NCBI RefSeq assembly: GCF_032854445.1
Contig: NC_088303.1
Span: forward strand, 35,939,265-36,003,264
DNA length: 64,000 nt
DNA from: Liolophura sinensis
Lineage: Eukaryota; Mollusca; Polyplacophora; Chitonida; Chitonidae
Direction: 5' to 3'
Positions 48,501-58,300 of the stretch are shown one piece after another. The position numbers were made by a program, and so were the translations under genes. The notes below the pieces were generated by a model that made no database searches, was not told where the DNA came from, and saw only the letters and a program-made list of their open reading frames with translations. Each line of letters starts with the position of its first letter. Position 1 is the stretch's first letter.

Positions 48501-48907
48501 CCCTCCCCCGATGCCTTATATTGCTGAATTGTGGTTTGATGAAATATTATATTAAATAGTATATGAAATATTCTTATAAATTATCCTGTTTTTTGGGGTT
48601 TTTTTTGTCAGACAAAGGGTCTAAGCCTGCAGTAAAGACAGACAAACCAGCGCCTGTCCCCAACCCCAGACTCAAGCCTCCGGCAGCTATACCCCGCCAA
48701 AACCATCCCGGAGCTGGGCGACCAGCGACCTCACCCACAAAGCCTGTGAGCAAACCCACAGGAGGGGCAGCAGCAGCGGCCGCTGCAGCCGCTGCGGCAG
48801 CAGCTAAAGCAGCTAAGAAGAGCACATCGTCACGGCGAGAGGAACTTTTGAAGCAGTTGAAAGCTGTTGAGGATGCGATTGCCAGGAAACGATCCAAACT
48901 ACCTTGA
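30546..48907 (+). CDS. ZC3H18: Zinc finger CCCH domain-containing protein 18 (spliced, 17 coding exons; one-base frame break in exon 16)
   Basis: Exons: 30546-32186, 32879-32920, 33366-33507, 33876-33973, 34372-34461, 36066-36208, 37394-37502, 37949-38112, 38948-39061, 39787-39894, 40564-40659, 41381-41548, 43261-43476, 45444-45775, 46067-46296, 47079-47180, 48612-48907. About 1363 residues against roughly 950 in human. Order: a long acidic Ser/Asp/Glu region (1-547, one exon); a C-X7-C-X5-C-X3-H finger (Cys584, Cys592, Cys598, His602) followed by GVNDKGNYRLIERPDF; ESAWERGLRHAKE; FEEKRLNL...EREFNKEN; GQYENF; DAWHDPWRRSKSPKRK; several RS-rich exons; IKLTLISK; a run of 13 Ala; and the conserved end RREELLKQLKAVEDAIARKR. 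In vertebrates it bridges the nuclear cap-binding complex and the NEXT/exosome pathway. Exon 16 is one base short for its neighbours' phases, probably a lost A at 47108-47110. Exons 9-13 are all 2-2 phase cassettes. Confidence 0.95.
32217..32465 (-). mobile_element. tRNA-derived SINE S1, full-length, minus orientation
   Basis: (TTTA)n tail, ACGCCGTACTCAAGAATATT, body, and GGACTTGAACTCACAGCG (box B, inverted). It begins only about 30 bp after the donor of the large first ZC3H18 coding exon. Confidence 0.9.
34850..35560. mobile_element. Large foldback element with long inverted arms (family M3)
   Basis: In ZC3H18 intron 5. Left-arm words AAGGCATCAAGGCAAACG, TTTCACAAGCTTTCCATCC, ACAGGAGCCAATCATTGG and AGTGTTTAACCAC all return, inverted and in reverse order, in 35270-35545. 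Arms are about 300 bp each. The left arm also holds an internal partial duplication (GTGGACTGTTTATATATACA). No transposase is seen. The open frame at 35479-35931 is a shadow of the right arm. Confidence 0.75.
36838..37001 (+). mobile_element. tRNA-derived SINE S1, 5'-truncated, with 9-bp target-site duplication
   Basis: The S1 3' half with (AAAT)n tail between ATCATGAAC repeats at 36829-36837 and 37002-37010. The tRNA head is absent. It lies in ZC3H18 intron 6. Confidence 0.85.
39975..40165 (+). mobile_element. Degenerate S2 SINE body
   Basis: GGTAGGATGTCATGTCTAGTG and neighbouring words resemble GGATGGGGTGTCATGTCTGGTG of the S2 copy at 24.5 kb. The head and tail are not clear. ZC3H18 intron 10. 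Confidence 0.4.
40405..40550. repeat. Degenerate TGTCACAT-type tandem repeat next to ZC3H18 exon 11
   Basis: The words GTGTCACAT, TTGTCACATGA, TACATCACATTA, AATGTCACATCA and GATGTCACATAA recur every 20-40 bp just before the acceptor at 40563. The spacing is irregular, so this is an old or low-order repeat. Confidence 0.45.
41618..41662 (+). mobile_element. S2 SINE tail fragment
   Basis: GATGTTAAACCCCAATCACTC plus (ACTC)n matches the 3' end of the S2 SINE. Only the tail is present. Confidence 0.55.
43640..43830 (-). repeat. Partial copy of dispersed repeat R1
   Basis: CTCGCCATTGTCGCCAATTG...GGCGATAAAATC...GGTTTGGTGACAAAAGTATTTAC parallels the R1 copy at 44300-44400, about 650 bp away. Both lie in ZC3H18 intron 13. 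Confidence 0.5.
43924..44196 (+). mobile_element. tRNA-derived SINE S1, full-length and young, with 12-bp target-site duplication
   Basis: Complete element: GGGGCCTCCGTGGCTCAGTC (box A region), GTGAGTTCAAGTCC (box B), body, GAGTACGGCGTAAAACACC, poly(A). Flanked by perfect CATGTGCATTTA repeats at 43912-43923 and 44197-44208. Nearly identical to the copy at 47422-47680. Confidence 0.95.
44290..45055 (-). repeat. Dispersed repeat family R1, copy B
   Basis: Inverse copy of 1306-2140, matching block by block over about 750 bp with substitutions and small gaps. In ZC3H18 intron 13. Confidence 0.7.
46390..46656 (+). mobile_element. tRNA-derived SINE S1, full-length, diverged
   Basis: GGGGGCCTCTGTGGCCGAGG head, GTGAGTTCAAGTCCAGC box B, and tail ATAAAACACCACTCAAATTAATAAA. 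Flanked by TTATAGTT at 46382-46389 and 46657-46664. ZC3H18 intron 15. Confidence 0.85.
47079..47180 (+). other. ZC3H18 exon 16 with a one-base frame break
   Basis: The preceding exon ends in phase 0 and the next must be entered in phase 1, but 102 nt keep phase 0. The first part reads PSEKNGVSGR in one frame; the last part, in another frame, reads KRPAEG...PPAKKAPVSPTKAPS, which joins cleanly to DKGSKPAV of the last exon. The switch falls at the AAA run 47108-47110; one further A would give GRKRPAEG, resembling the human GSRKRY segment. An alternative acceptor, GGGTAG at 47107, would also restore frame but has a poor pyrimidine tract. Confidence 0.8.
47422..47680 (+). mobile_element. tRNA-derived SINE S1, full-length and young, with 13-bp target-site duplication
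   Basis: Flanked by perfect TCTTAGCAGTGTG repeats at 47409-47421 and 47681-47693. The duplicated word belongs to the unit of the adjoining 37-bp minisatellite. The copy matches the element at 43.9 kb except for a 9-bp loss after CATGCTGG and a few substitutions. Poly(A) tail. Confidence 0.95.
47681..48196. repeat. 37-bp minisatellite in the last ZC3H18 intron
   Basis: About 13-14 tandem copies of a 37-bp unit (TAGTGGTTTCTCCCCAGCAC...CTGCCAGTGTG). Two unit types, CTCCCCAG and CTTCTTAG, alternate irregularly. The minus-strand open frames here are repeat shadows. Confidence 0.95.
48298..48314 (+). repeat. Poly(G) run of 17
   Basis: An uninterrupted run of G in the last ZC3H18 intron, just before the exon-fragment copy. 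Such runs are prone to sequencing error and could form a G-quadruplex. Confidence 0.95.
48471..48516 (+). repeat. Exact 46-bp copy of part of ZC3H18 exon 13
   Basis: Identical base for base to 43339-43384, which codes for the PRPPPKEKPPPP segment. The flanks differ entirely. No usable donor follows, so it is not an extra exon as it stands. It is a recent local duplication or an assembly artefact. Confidence 0.9.
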
Positions 48908-50205
48908 CGAAATGCTTCGTGTTAATTCCTTGAATTACTGCTATAGACCTTTTATATAATTCCCGATTGGATTTCTGAGTGGTGATATCTTGTCTGACAG
49001 ATTTCACACATGAAAATTGTAATGAGTCGCCACTGGTTTAAATTAGTTTTGGGTCAGATCATTGGTGGATTAATACTGGGAGATTGTGTATTCAGGGGAT
49101 CTTCTGTACAATATTGTAGAAACTTGCATTTTTCTTCACAAGTTAATTTCAGGGTGTCTGTCAGTCTTCTTTGTGTTTGTGAAAAACGTCCTATGAGAAA
49201 CTCAGCTGTTATAAAACAGCTGTGTAAATGTGCCCAGTTCGTCTCTCGCTGTCTTCCTCTATGCATCCATTTGACTTGGGATTATTTCAGACAAAATTAG
49301 GCACTAATTACAATATATCAACTGTTCCAGTAGCACTCTTGCAGCTCTACATGATCCCACTACGGCTTTTGTGTAGCCACATGACTCCATGATATGTTAC
49401 TGCCACTCCCATAACTTCATGAGTTTTGACTGTGTGAGTTCTGTTTAACAAGTTATTGCCCCGCTTCGGTGAGTTAAAAACATGATGTTAACTACATGCT
49501 TAAACCTAGGGCTACACTAAGATTTTCTTGGAAGGGGGAAGTTTGAGGGAGGGATGGTGAGGACAGAGCGGCAGATCGAGGGGAAAGGACGTAAAAACTG
49601 TCAAACTCGTGTGACCAATCATATTGATATACATGTGTACAATGTACATGTATAGCAAGATCATCAGGGAGCAGTGTTTTGATTCTATTATCAAAGACGT
49701 TGATTACAATGCTAACCATAATACAAAGCATTTTATTAGATAGACTCCAAAATATAAAGTGTAGTTGAAAAGTTCTCATTTTGATAGCAGTGTACCTAAG
49801 TCAACTGTAGACCCTGGTCAACCTTGGTAGTTAACTCTGTGTAGTAGAAACGAAGGTACTTTGTGGAACAGGAATTGTGTGTTACGTCATTTCCTGCAAG
49901 GTGTACCTCAAATTTTACATCTTTTGAAATATCAAATGGCATCAGTATAACAACACACATCTTATCCCTGATACTGACCAAAACGTTTTTTTGTTTTTTT
50001 TTACCATAATCTGTTTTCAGATGTTTTCAGTTATAATTACATGTAAATGTTTCTTTTGTATAAAGTTTGTCCACCCTAGAATTATGAGCATGCCAGTAAT
50101 TACAACCGGTTTGGAGGTGTTTTAATCCTGCATATTTCCATTGAGACTTGCAAGCTTCATTTTTCATTTTGGAGAATTCTTGGTTAGGAAGTAATTTATT
50201 TTGTT

Positions 50206-50211
50206 AATAAA
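50206..50211 (+). terminator. Candidate ZC3H18 polyadenylation signal AATAAA
   Basis: AATAAA 1.3 kb after the ZC3H18 stop, in an AT-rich stretch. It would give a 3' UTR of about 1.3 kb. A second AATAAA lies at 52409-52414. Not confirmed by any transcript. Confidence 0.3.
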
Positions 50212-50399
50212 TTTATGTTAAATTTACCTGTAACAAGATTGAAAGAGCTATATTCAGTAACATGTGTTGAGATTTGGTGTTGGTGGGGAAGGAGAGGAAT
50301 CAGAAAAACTTTCATTAATACAGAAGTAAGCGGTCACTTTAAATTGTTGTGGTAACATCCAGGAAATTTTTAGTTTATACAGTTTAAAGTTATTATAGC

Positions 50400-50600
50400 C
50401 GTTTCAGAACAAGACAGCACCTGGCTACACAATATTTCAATGGAAAACAGGATTCTCAAGCTTTCTAAAAAGTATCATACTTAATGAGATTTTAATGAGA
50501 TTTCACCAAATAACAAAAATAGCTGGTGTGAATTGAGACAGACATTTTTATCCAATCAAACACATTGCTATCAGATTGCGTGGCCTAAGCTGTGACGTAG
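50400..50600 (-). repeat. Dispersed repeat family R2, copy B
   Basis: Inverse complement of the repeat at 4770-4995, matching in ordered blocks from ACAAGACAGCACCTGGCTAC to CTATCAGATTGCGTGGCC. Noncoding. Confidence 0.65.
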
Positions 50601-52553
50601 CCTTTACCCACTCTCTCCATGAAGTGACATATGATAACGCAGAACTATTGCATAAGACATCATTTTGAGATAGTTTACTATGATTTAGTTACATATAACC
50701 AAGGGGCCAATTCATACGTGTTGTAGGACCGGTCTGTATCATTTACGGACCACCACAGAGGTAAAATTATTTGATTTGCAAGCCGTGTCATATTCAATGA
50801 ATTTTTAAAATTATGTCAGACAGTAGCATACCATCTCTACCCAAGCCGCATTCATCTCCCTAGTAGATTTTTTTCAGTTTTCATTTATAAATTACAGTAA
50901 TAAAAAAAAAATTGTTGAAATGTCGTGTTGAAGCCGAGGTGCTTTCTTTGACGTCCGCGATAACTAAATCAGCACTACTCTCGTCTTACAAACTGCCACC
51001 ACAAAACTGAAGCATAAAATTCAGTAACAGTGAAATGCCTAGATTGGCCTCAGTGGTGCCTGGATTTATGTCCATTTGTTTCAGAGCTGAGCATGAATCT
51101 AGTTCTAAAACAATCCTTTTTGTAATTTTGTAAATATTAAATAGGGGTGAAAATCACCAGCACAGCCCTACCGGAGGCTACGACTTGAACCAGGAATACA
51201 CCGGCTGTGCATCTGCAGGCTACATTAACTGTAAATGATAAGCAGGCTTACTGTATCAACAGTTCAAGCAGTGGAAGAAATATCCTTCCAGTGTGCCCAA
51301 TTTCCAAGAAAGCTATTTATCACTTGGACCTTCATCGCTGAAGTCCACAACTTTTATCTGCCTAAGGCTACTGCTTTGACTATAATATGGAAAATAACTT
51401 GGTTAGAGAGCTAGAATAAACTTGATGTCAATAATGGAGAGGCGCTGAAGCTGTCAAGACGAAGTTTTACTACACTTATACTGGGTTGAAAAAGAATCTA
51501 AAAAAAATATTTAATGCCAGTTTACGATACCGTGAATGGTTGTCTTTCAGTGGACATAAACATTAGTCAGGTGCTGTCTTTCACTTGAAGACTTTCAACA
51601 CGTCTGCCACAGCAGTTCACAGTGCTATCCAGTTTTTACAGATCACCAGTTACCGCTGTTAAGTCGTGTAATAACACAGGTAATGTATTCAAACACATGT
51701 GAATGTGGTCTAAATATATCCTACTTTTCCCTCGTCGTTTTGCCACATTGTGCGCAACAGATGTACAGACGCGACTGTATAAACTGATCATAAACCTGAC
51801 GGCTAAATCACTCCTCATATTGTAAATAGGATCATCAATCTCTTTGTACAGACTTGAGTAATTTCAGGTTTTTCATACCATGTTGTATTTGACCCGCAGT
51901 GAAAAGCTTTTTGCTTTGTTCCATGAGTGTCTTTTTTTTCTTTTTTTTTTCTTTTTCTCCTCCTCCTTGCTTTCCCTTTAAACTTGATCTGGTTTGTCTG
52001 GAACAACCTAATGCATTTTGACTTTGTAGGATTTAATCCCTGATTAAAAGGTTCTGTAAGTTTAAGGCCCAGTATCAACTGTTTTTAATTTCTCAAATCT
52101 CTCTGTGTTTGATGACTTCATTGCTCTCCAGTTTTGATGCTTTCTTCCCTGACTTTATTAGGCCATTGTTACAAGTTGTATAGGGGTATATATTTGATAT
52201 CTTGTATTAAAAGCTTCCTTATCTGTGAATTCTGGATAACCAGAAGTTCTGAATGTTTCCTTCTCTCTGAACTTTTGTCGGTGTGTACCTGGCAGTAGCA
52301 CATGCTATTCATGTAAGTGGGTTTAATTACTATATGTTTACCTAGTTTAAGAGTCACTATTTTATATAAAAGTAGCACAGTCCAGTGTGTAACAATTTCT
52401 ATTGATATAATAAAGGTCCACGTATGGCCCACTGATATAACGTGCAGACCTGAGCTTTTCTTCTTCCCGTCTTCTAATAATATCACTTTGTATATGTAAA
52501 TGTATATGCTGCTGTCTTGCATCATACTGAGTTTTCTTTTGTATTTATGGTGT

Positions 52554-52812
52554 GGTGGCCTCCGTGGCTCAGTCGGTTAGCGCAGCGTAATGACCCAGAA
52601 GCCTCTCACCAATGTGATTGCTGAGAGTTCAAGTCCAGTTCATGCTGGCTTCCTCTCCGGATGTAAGTGGGAAGGTCTGTTTGCAACCTGCGCATGGTCA
52701 TGGGTTTCCCCTGGGCTCTGCCCCATTTCCTCCCACCATAATGCTGGCCGCCGTCGTGTAAGTGAAATATTCTTGAGTACGGCGTAAAACACCAATAAAT
52801 AAACAAAATAAA
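52554..52812 (+). mobile_element. tRNA-derived SINE S1, full-length, with 13-bp target-site duplication
   Basis: Head GTGGCCTCCGTGGCTCAGTC, body, and tail CACCAATAAATAAACAAAAT lie between GTATTTATGGTGT repeats at 52541-52553 and 52813-52825. Intergenic between ZC3H18 and the Sel1-repeat gene. Confidence 0.92.
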
Positions 52813-53389
52813 GTATTTATGGTGTATTTGGTTTGAGAACCTTTTCAAGAATCCCTGACAAAACAGGCATATGCCTGCTATGCATTAGTAGTTGCTGTGT
52901 ACCAGTAAAGAAAAACACATTTACTAATGAAAACCTTTGTTACTACATGTACATCATCATCTCATCATCTCATCATTGGTTAAGACTTACCGAGACATCT
53001 ACATGGTCATTTTACTAACTCAGCAATCCTCAAATTGGGCAAAAAGTCTTGTAAGGGATAGAGTCTCCATATGTTTCTTCATCCTGTCAGTGAGTAACCA
53101 TGTAACAAATTCATCCTGCGGAAGAACGTTGCTGTCCAATGAAGACCGAGTATAATGTGAGGTAATTTAATAACAGAATATCAGACCTAACTGAATAGCA
53201 CACTTCACGCGAGTAGACTTCTACACGTGTCTGTGGTGATGCAGTATGGGTTTGTCTTCAGAAGTCAGCATTTCTACCAGCTTGACGCTTGACGATAATC
53301 TTGATGATGACCAAGTAAAAGTCGAAATGATGATGTTTGCAAACCATGCAAACCTTTCTTGCAGTGAGCTACGTGCTTGACTCACAAGA

Positions 53390-53700
53390 GGACTATCCAT
53401 TTATGAGTATAGTTGCGGGTTCAAATCCAGCTGAAGATGGCTTGACAGTATTATCATGACAGGAAACAGCAGGTGGTTTAGCACCTCAACCTATGCATAC
53501 ACCTCTAATACCCGGAAGTGATTGAAATACATCACATGCATGATGGAAGCTTAATTTCAGCAAGGGAGCAAACTGTGGCTGAGTGATTAAAACATGTCTA
53601 TCAGCTGCTAAAGAAACAAAATGCAGGTTTAAACCATGTTTTGGACAGGGGAACTGTAGACTCGTAACACCATCAACACTCACTGTTTGTGGAGCTGTGG
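53390..53700 (+). mobile_element. tRNA-derived SINE remnants of another type
   Basis: GCGGGTTCAAATCCAGC (about 53427, box B) and, further on, TGGCTGAGTGATTAAAAC with GCAGGTTTAAACC (about 53577-53640) look like two decayed tRNA heads in a row. No intact cloverleaf or tail. Confidence 0.35.
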
Positions 53701-53821
53701 TCATCAGAAGTTTGTCAATAACTTGCTAAAGTACTCCTGTTTCCCATGTTCCTCCACACGGATAACTGACTGCCATCATATAAGTTACTGGTCGGATTTA
53801 CATGGCCTTAGGGGAGGAGGT

Positions 53822-54045
53822 TTTCTGGCAGTGAGTGTGCTAATGCAGTGCTAATGCAGTACAATGACCCAGGAACCTTTGTGAGTTTAAGTCCATCTCA
53901 TGCTGGCTTCCTCTCCTGTCGTACATGGCAAGGTCTGCAACAACCTGCAGATGGTCTTTGCCTCCCACTATAATGCTGACCTCCGTTGTTTAAGTGACAT
54001 ATTCCTAAGTATGGCAAAAAATAAAAACTCCAATGAAATAAATGA
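53822..54045 (+). mobile_element. tRNA-derived SINE S1, decayed copy
   Basis: AATGACCCAGGAACC, CATGCTGGCTTCCTCTCC, CAACCTGCAGATGGTC and AAGTGACATATTCCTAAGTATGGC match S1 with many gaps. An old insertion. Confidence 0.7.
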
Positions 54046-54516
54046 CTATAAATAATAAATAACATGACTTTAGTTTTCTTCCATCGTTATGTCAGGAATT
54101 GCACCTTTTTATCCCCTGCCTCCATTATGGCCTGACCATCTCTCTCCATCCACATTAGTGTACAGGCTATATCTCCCAATTGTTTTCCTCAAGCAGTTTA
54201 ATTTTATACATTCCACTAGACTTTACAGCTACATAAGTATTGAAAGAGGTGATGATGTGCTGCAACTTTCCTTTGTACACACAGAGTTTATGATGTATCA
54301 GGCCTTTATGTGGTTGCTATGAAAAGCAGACTGCGAATATCTACCCTTATCTACAAATAGGAATATATTCGTTCAGGTATATATGGGCACCAACTGAACT
54401 CTTTGTTATCTCAAGGTTTCAAACCATTATCAAGCATTCTCTATTTGATAGAACCAGAATTAGTTTCGAGACCCGGAAAAAAAAAACAACTGTAATTCAT
54501 TTATTTATACCAGCAG

Positions 54517-54522
54517 TTTATT
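54517..54522 (-). terminator. Candidate polyadenylation signal of the Sel1-repeat gene
   Basis: Minus-strand AATAAA about 775 nt beyond the stop codon at 55295; a second copy lies at 54500-54505. The distance suits a 3' UTR. Not verified. Confidence 0.4.
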
Positions 54523-55242
54523 AAAATACATGTAAATCACATTTTGAACACACTTCCATACATCTAAGTTTTTAACATAAGTTGATACATATGTGCGTCA
54601 AGGAATAAATTTTTAAAAATACACACTAAAACGATACGATTATTCATCTACCTCATAATAACCAAATTACAGTGGTGTAATTTTTACTGAAAAATACTTT
54701 GGACGGACATGATATCAGTATTCATCAATAAGGATCTTAAATGATGTCTTAAAGTGTGAAGAATTCTAACAAAAATATTGACTGATGAAATGCTTAAATT
54801 TACTCTTCATCAAAAAAAAACCCCACATAACCACAGATGATTAACTTCAAAGGATCTTGAATAACTTCTTATTCATGCACTCAGTTTTCCCTGACAAACT
54901 TAGTTTTCACTCGTGCTTTGCCAACTTTCATAACCGTGATCAAAATATTCTTTACTGAGACACACTGAAACTGTATTAGGTTAGCTGAATCCCAAAATGA
55001 GTATTTCTTTTTTAGTAAGAGTTTAATGAACTTTAGCAATGCTTTAAGCTTATCTCCTGCACAGATTTTAAGTTTCTGGCCTGTTGTTAGAAATTCCATA
55101 TTGCACGCCTTGTTAACGATAATGTTATTATAACCTATACTGCCTGCTTTAACACAAATTTGAAAGCATAATTAAAAATAGAGAGGGAAAGATTTGTCTT
55201 GGAAGAAGTCTGAAACAGCCATTTTAGTTTCACTTCCCACAA

Positions 55243-55316
55243 TGTCACAACCATCTTCGTCTGTCACAACCGCCTTCACCTGTCACAACCGTCTTCACTT
55301 GTCACAACCGCCTTGC
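55243..55316. repeat. 19-bp tandem repeat covering the stop codon of the Sel1-repeat gene
   Basis: Three full units and a partial of TGTCACAACCGTCTTCACT-like sequence start at 55243, 55262, 55281 and 55300. The coding stop at 55295-55297 and the last residues (QGGCDK) lie inside it. A copy-number change would alter the C-terminus, since 19 is not a multiple of 3. Confidence 0.85.
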
Positions 55317-58300
55317 GTACAGACACTGTTCAGTGTTTCTTCTGCCTCTTTCACCCCTTTTGAAGCAGCATGGCGGATTAGTTTGTGGGCATCACTAAAA
55401 AAGTTAAAACATTCACAATTAGCAAAAAATAAATACAAAAATGAAAAAGAAAGTTATTCTCCATTATTTCAGTGTTTTCCTTGCACCCAAAAGCTAATGT
55501 TGAAATAGCCGGTTCTTTTTATGTTTATAAGAATTTTGTGCAAAGGTGAATGTGTAAAAGTTGGTGTCCACCACTTCCTTAAAAGTTTTCAATCTTGCAT
55601 TACCCAGAATTCCACTGTTCTATTTTCTTGGACCATTTGAAAGGGCACCTTGTAAATCTCTGACTTATATTTACTGCATATATTTACACATATTGTCTTT
55701 TTTCGTAAAGAATTATACTGTTGAGCAACTGATAGAATACATGCCGTTCATGTTACAGCAAAACTTTCCTTGTGAGAATTGAAAAGTGAACATTGTGTTT
55801 CAGTTCAACACTGTGGCATTAAACTACACGTACAATGAAATACAACATGAGAATTCGCCACCTTAAAAAACATATATCTGATATTTTCACATTTGATCCC
55901 TTTCATTAATGTTATTTTCTATAGGCAGGCTTTACTCTACAAACTAGAGGTGGTCCTGTATGTTTCTCCTCAGCAGTGATGCAGGCCCATAACAGTACAA
56001 ACACCACTGAGCCCACCCTGTACGTTTCTCCTCCGCAGCAATGCAGGCCCCTAACAGTACAAACACCACTGAGCCCACCCTGTATGTTTCTCCTCAGCAG
56101 TGATGCAGGCCCCTAACAGTACAAACACCACTGAGCCTACCCTGAATGTTTCTCCTCAGCAGTGAGTCAGGCCCCTAACAGTACAAACACCACTGAGCCC
56201 ACCCTATATGTTTCTCCTCAGCAGTGATGCAGGCCCCTAACTACAAACACCATTGAGCCCACCCTGTATGTTTCTCCTCAGCAGCGATGCAGGCCCCTAA
56301 CAGTACAAACACCACTGAGCCCACCCTGTATGTTTCTCCTCAGCAGTGATGCAGGCCCCTAACAGTACAAACACCACTGAGGCCACCCTGTACATTTCTC
56401 CTCAGCAGCGATGAAATGCCACTGAGCCCACCCTGTATGCAGATCTGTAATGAAGAGCTCAGACTCACCCTTTTCGCAGGTCACTTTTATAACCCTTCAG
56501 GTGACCTATGGCATAATTATAAGAAGCATGAGCATGACCCTGGTCAGCAGCTTTCCTGAAACAATGAAGCCAATGACAGACTTAAACAACCAGTAGATAT
56601 AACAGCTTTAAAACATGTTAATTTGTTTGGAAAGCGCAGTAATCAAAAGTGAAGTCTTGCTCAAGTCTTGGCAGTAACACAAAACTAATGAAAGCTTGTT
56701 CTAGACAGAAAGTTAATATTACCTACAACAGATTAGATTTTTATACATCAGACATATACACTTTTGAGCCTGAGAATTTTTGGTAACAAGTGGAAATTCA
56801 TAATGGCAGCGTCAACCATTTAAATACATGTATGGACCAAGTGAAATATTGTTTACTTTTACACTGTTACAATATTCCTTGATTCTCTTCTCACACCATG
56901 GCCTTCTATGTGTTACCCTGTCAAGTTTCAACAGCAGTGTGACATCTCTTTGTATTGTACGTCATTCCTTTATGGCACATAGTAGGGTCAATCTGTCTAT
57001 TTAACATCGGGAGTACACAGAAAACTATAAATTATATAGGATTTGATTAATCTTTGGAATGTGTTCTGTGGTGGGTTGGAGTGTCAAACGTTGCCAAAAT
57101 AGCGACAATCTGCCAATAGTTTAATCTCTACACAACTCAACATGTTAAAAAATTGGCAATTAAGTAAATAGCCCTACAATATGTCACAAAGCAAACAAGT
57201 CATACTGAACTTAGCCTTCATGTACATAGTTAAGGAAGTGAAGTCAGCTCTTATCTTCTCTTTATTTTACTTTAATAAAACATTTGTGTTTAAACGGCTC
57301 AATCTAATTGGTTCAGTACAGTGTGTACCACCCAAAGTGTACCACCCAGTGTGTACCACCCAGATCAGATTTCAGGGTGACTTGCTTGGATACAAATGCA
57401 CACAGAATCCTTCTGCTTTGGTCATTAGTAACACTGGGACAGGTCTTAAATGCACCCTTTGATCCTGCTGATACAATGCAATGTACAAGTACATGTAGGT
57501 GCTCACTGTCCAGCCGAACTTCCAATTGGTCTAATGGTAGTGGCTGAAGTCAGAGTCCTGAAGGTCAGTGGTTCAAACCTCAAAGAAGTTACAATGTACT
57601 CACTTGAACCACTGCATAGCTTTCTCTGAATGCTTCTCGGTTCCTTTTCCTGTTAAAGGATGGAGAACAACTGAATTAGTAGACTGGTTAAACATCAACA
57701 GGCTCAACTGTATGTACCATGACAATCAATACTCAAGAACTTGAGAAGATATCAACAGCCCTGACTCAAAACTGATTAAATACATAGTAAATCTTCCGCC
57801 ATCAGTTTAGAATCTCAGAAATTCTGAAACTTTGCCTCAGAGTCAGAATACAGTGTCGTGCAATCAGTTTGCAAGCAGAAAGGTTGAGAATCTCTCCACT
57901 TTAACTTTGTGCCTTTTGTTTCCATTCACTGGAAACATGTCACCTTCTATCATATCTAATGCACTAGGAAACTTTCATTTATGAAATATCACTTCTTACA
58001 CAAACTTGACCATGGCAGAGAGTTCCAATAGCAAATATGTTTGGTTCCAGTGGATTGGTGCGAATGAATTTCACTGATCTACTCTGCACTTAGGTACTTT
58101 GTTAACTGGATGGCCATATGTTTAGTACAACATGAAAACAACATTTTAACTGAAAAAGTTGTGCTGGCGCTTTAATCAATTTAAACGTCTGCACGCTATT
58201 TTCAGTTAGAATGTTGCATTGCACCGAGTCATATAGTTATATGAGATTTTAAGTTACAATGTCCATAATTTTAAAATGTCAATTCAGTACACTGGCGAAT

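Larger units (their letters stand above)
48908..52540. other. ZC3H18 3' UTR and intergenic DNA
   Basis: Contains the R2 repeat copy B (50400-50600), a tRNA-like box-B word on the minus strand near 51185, and an R2-end word near 51570. No coding exon recognised. Confidence 0.5.
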
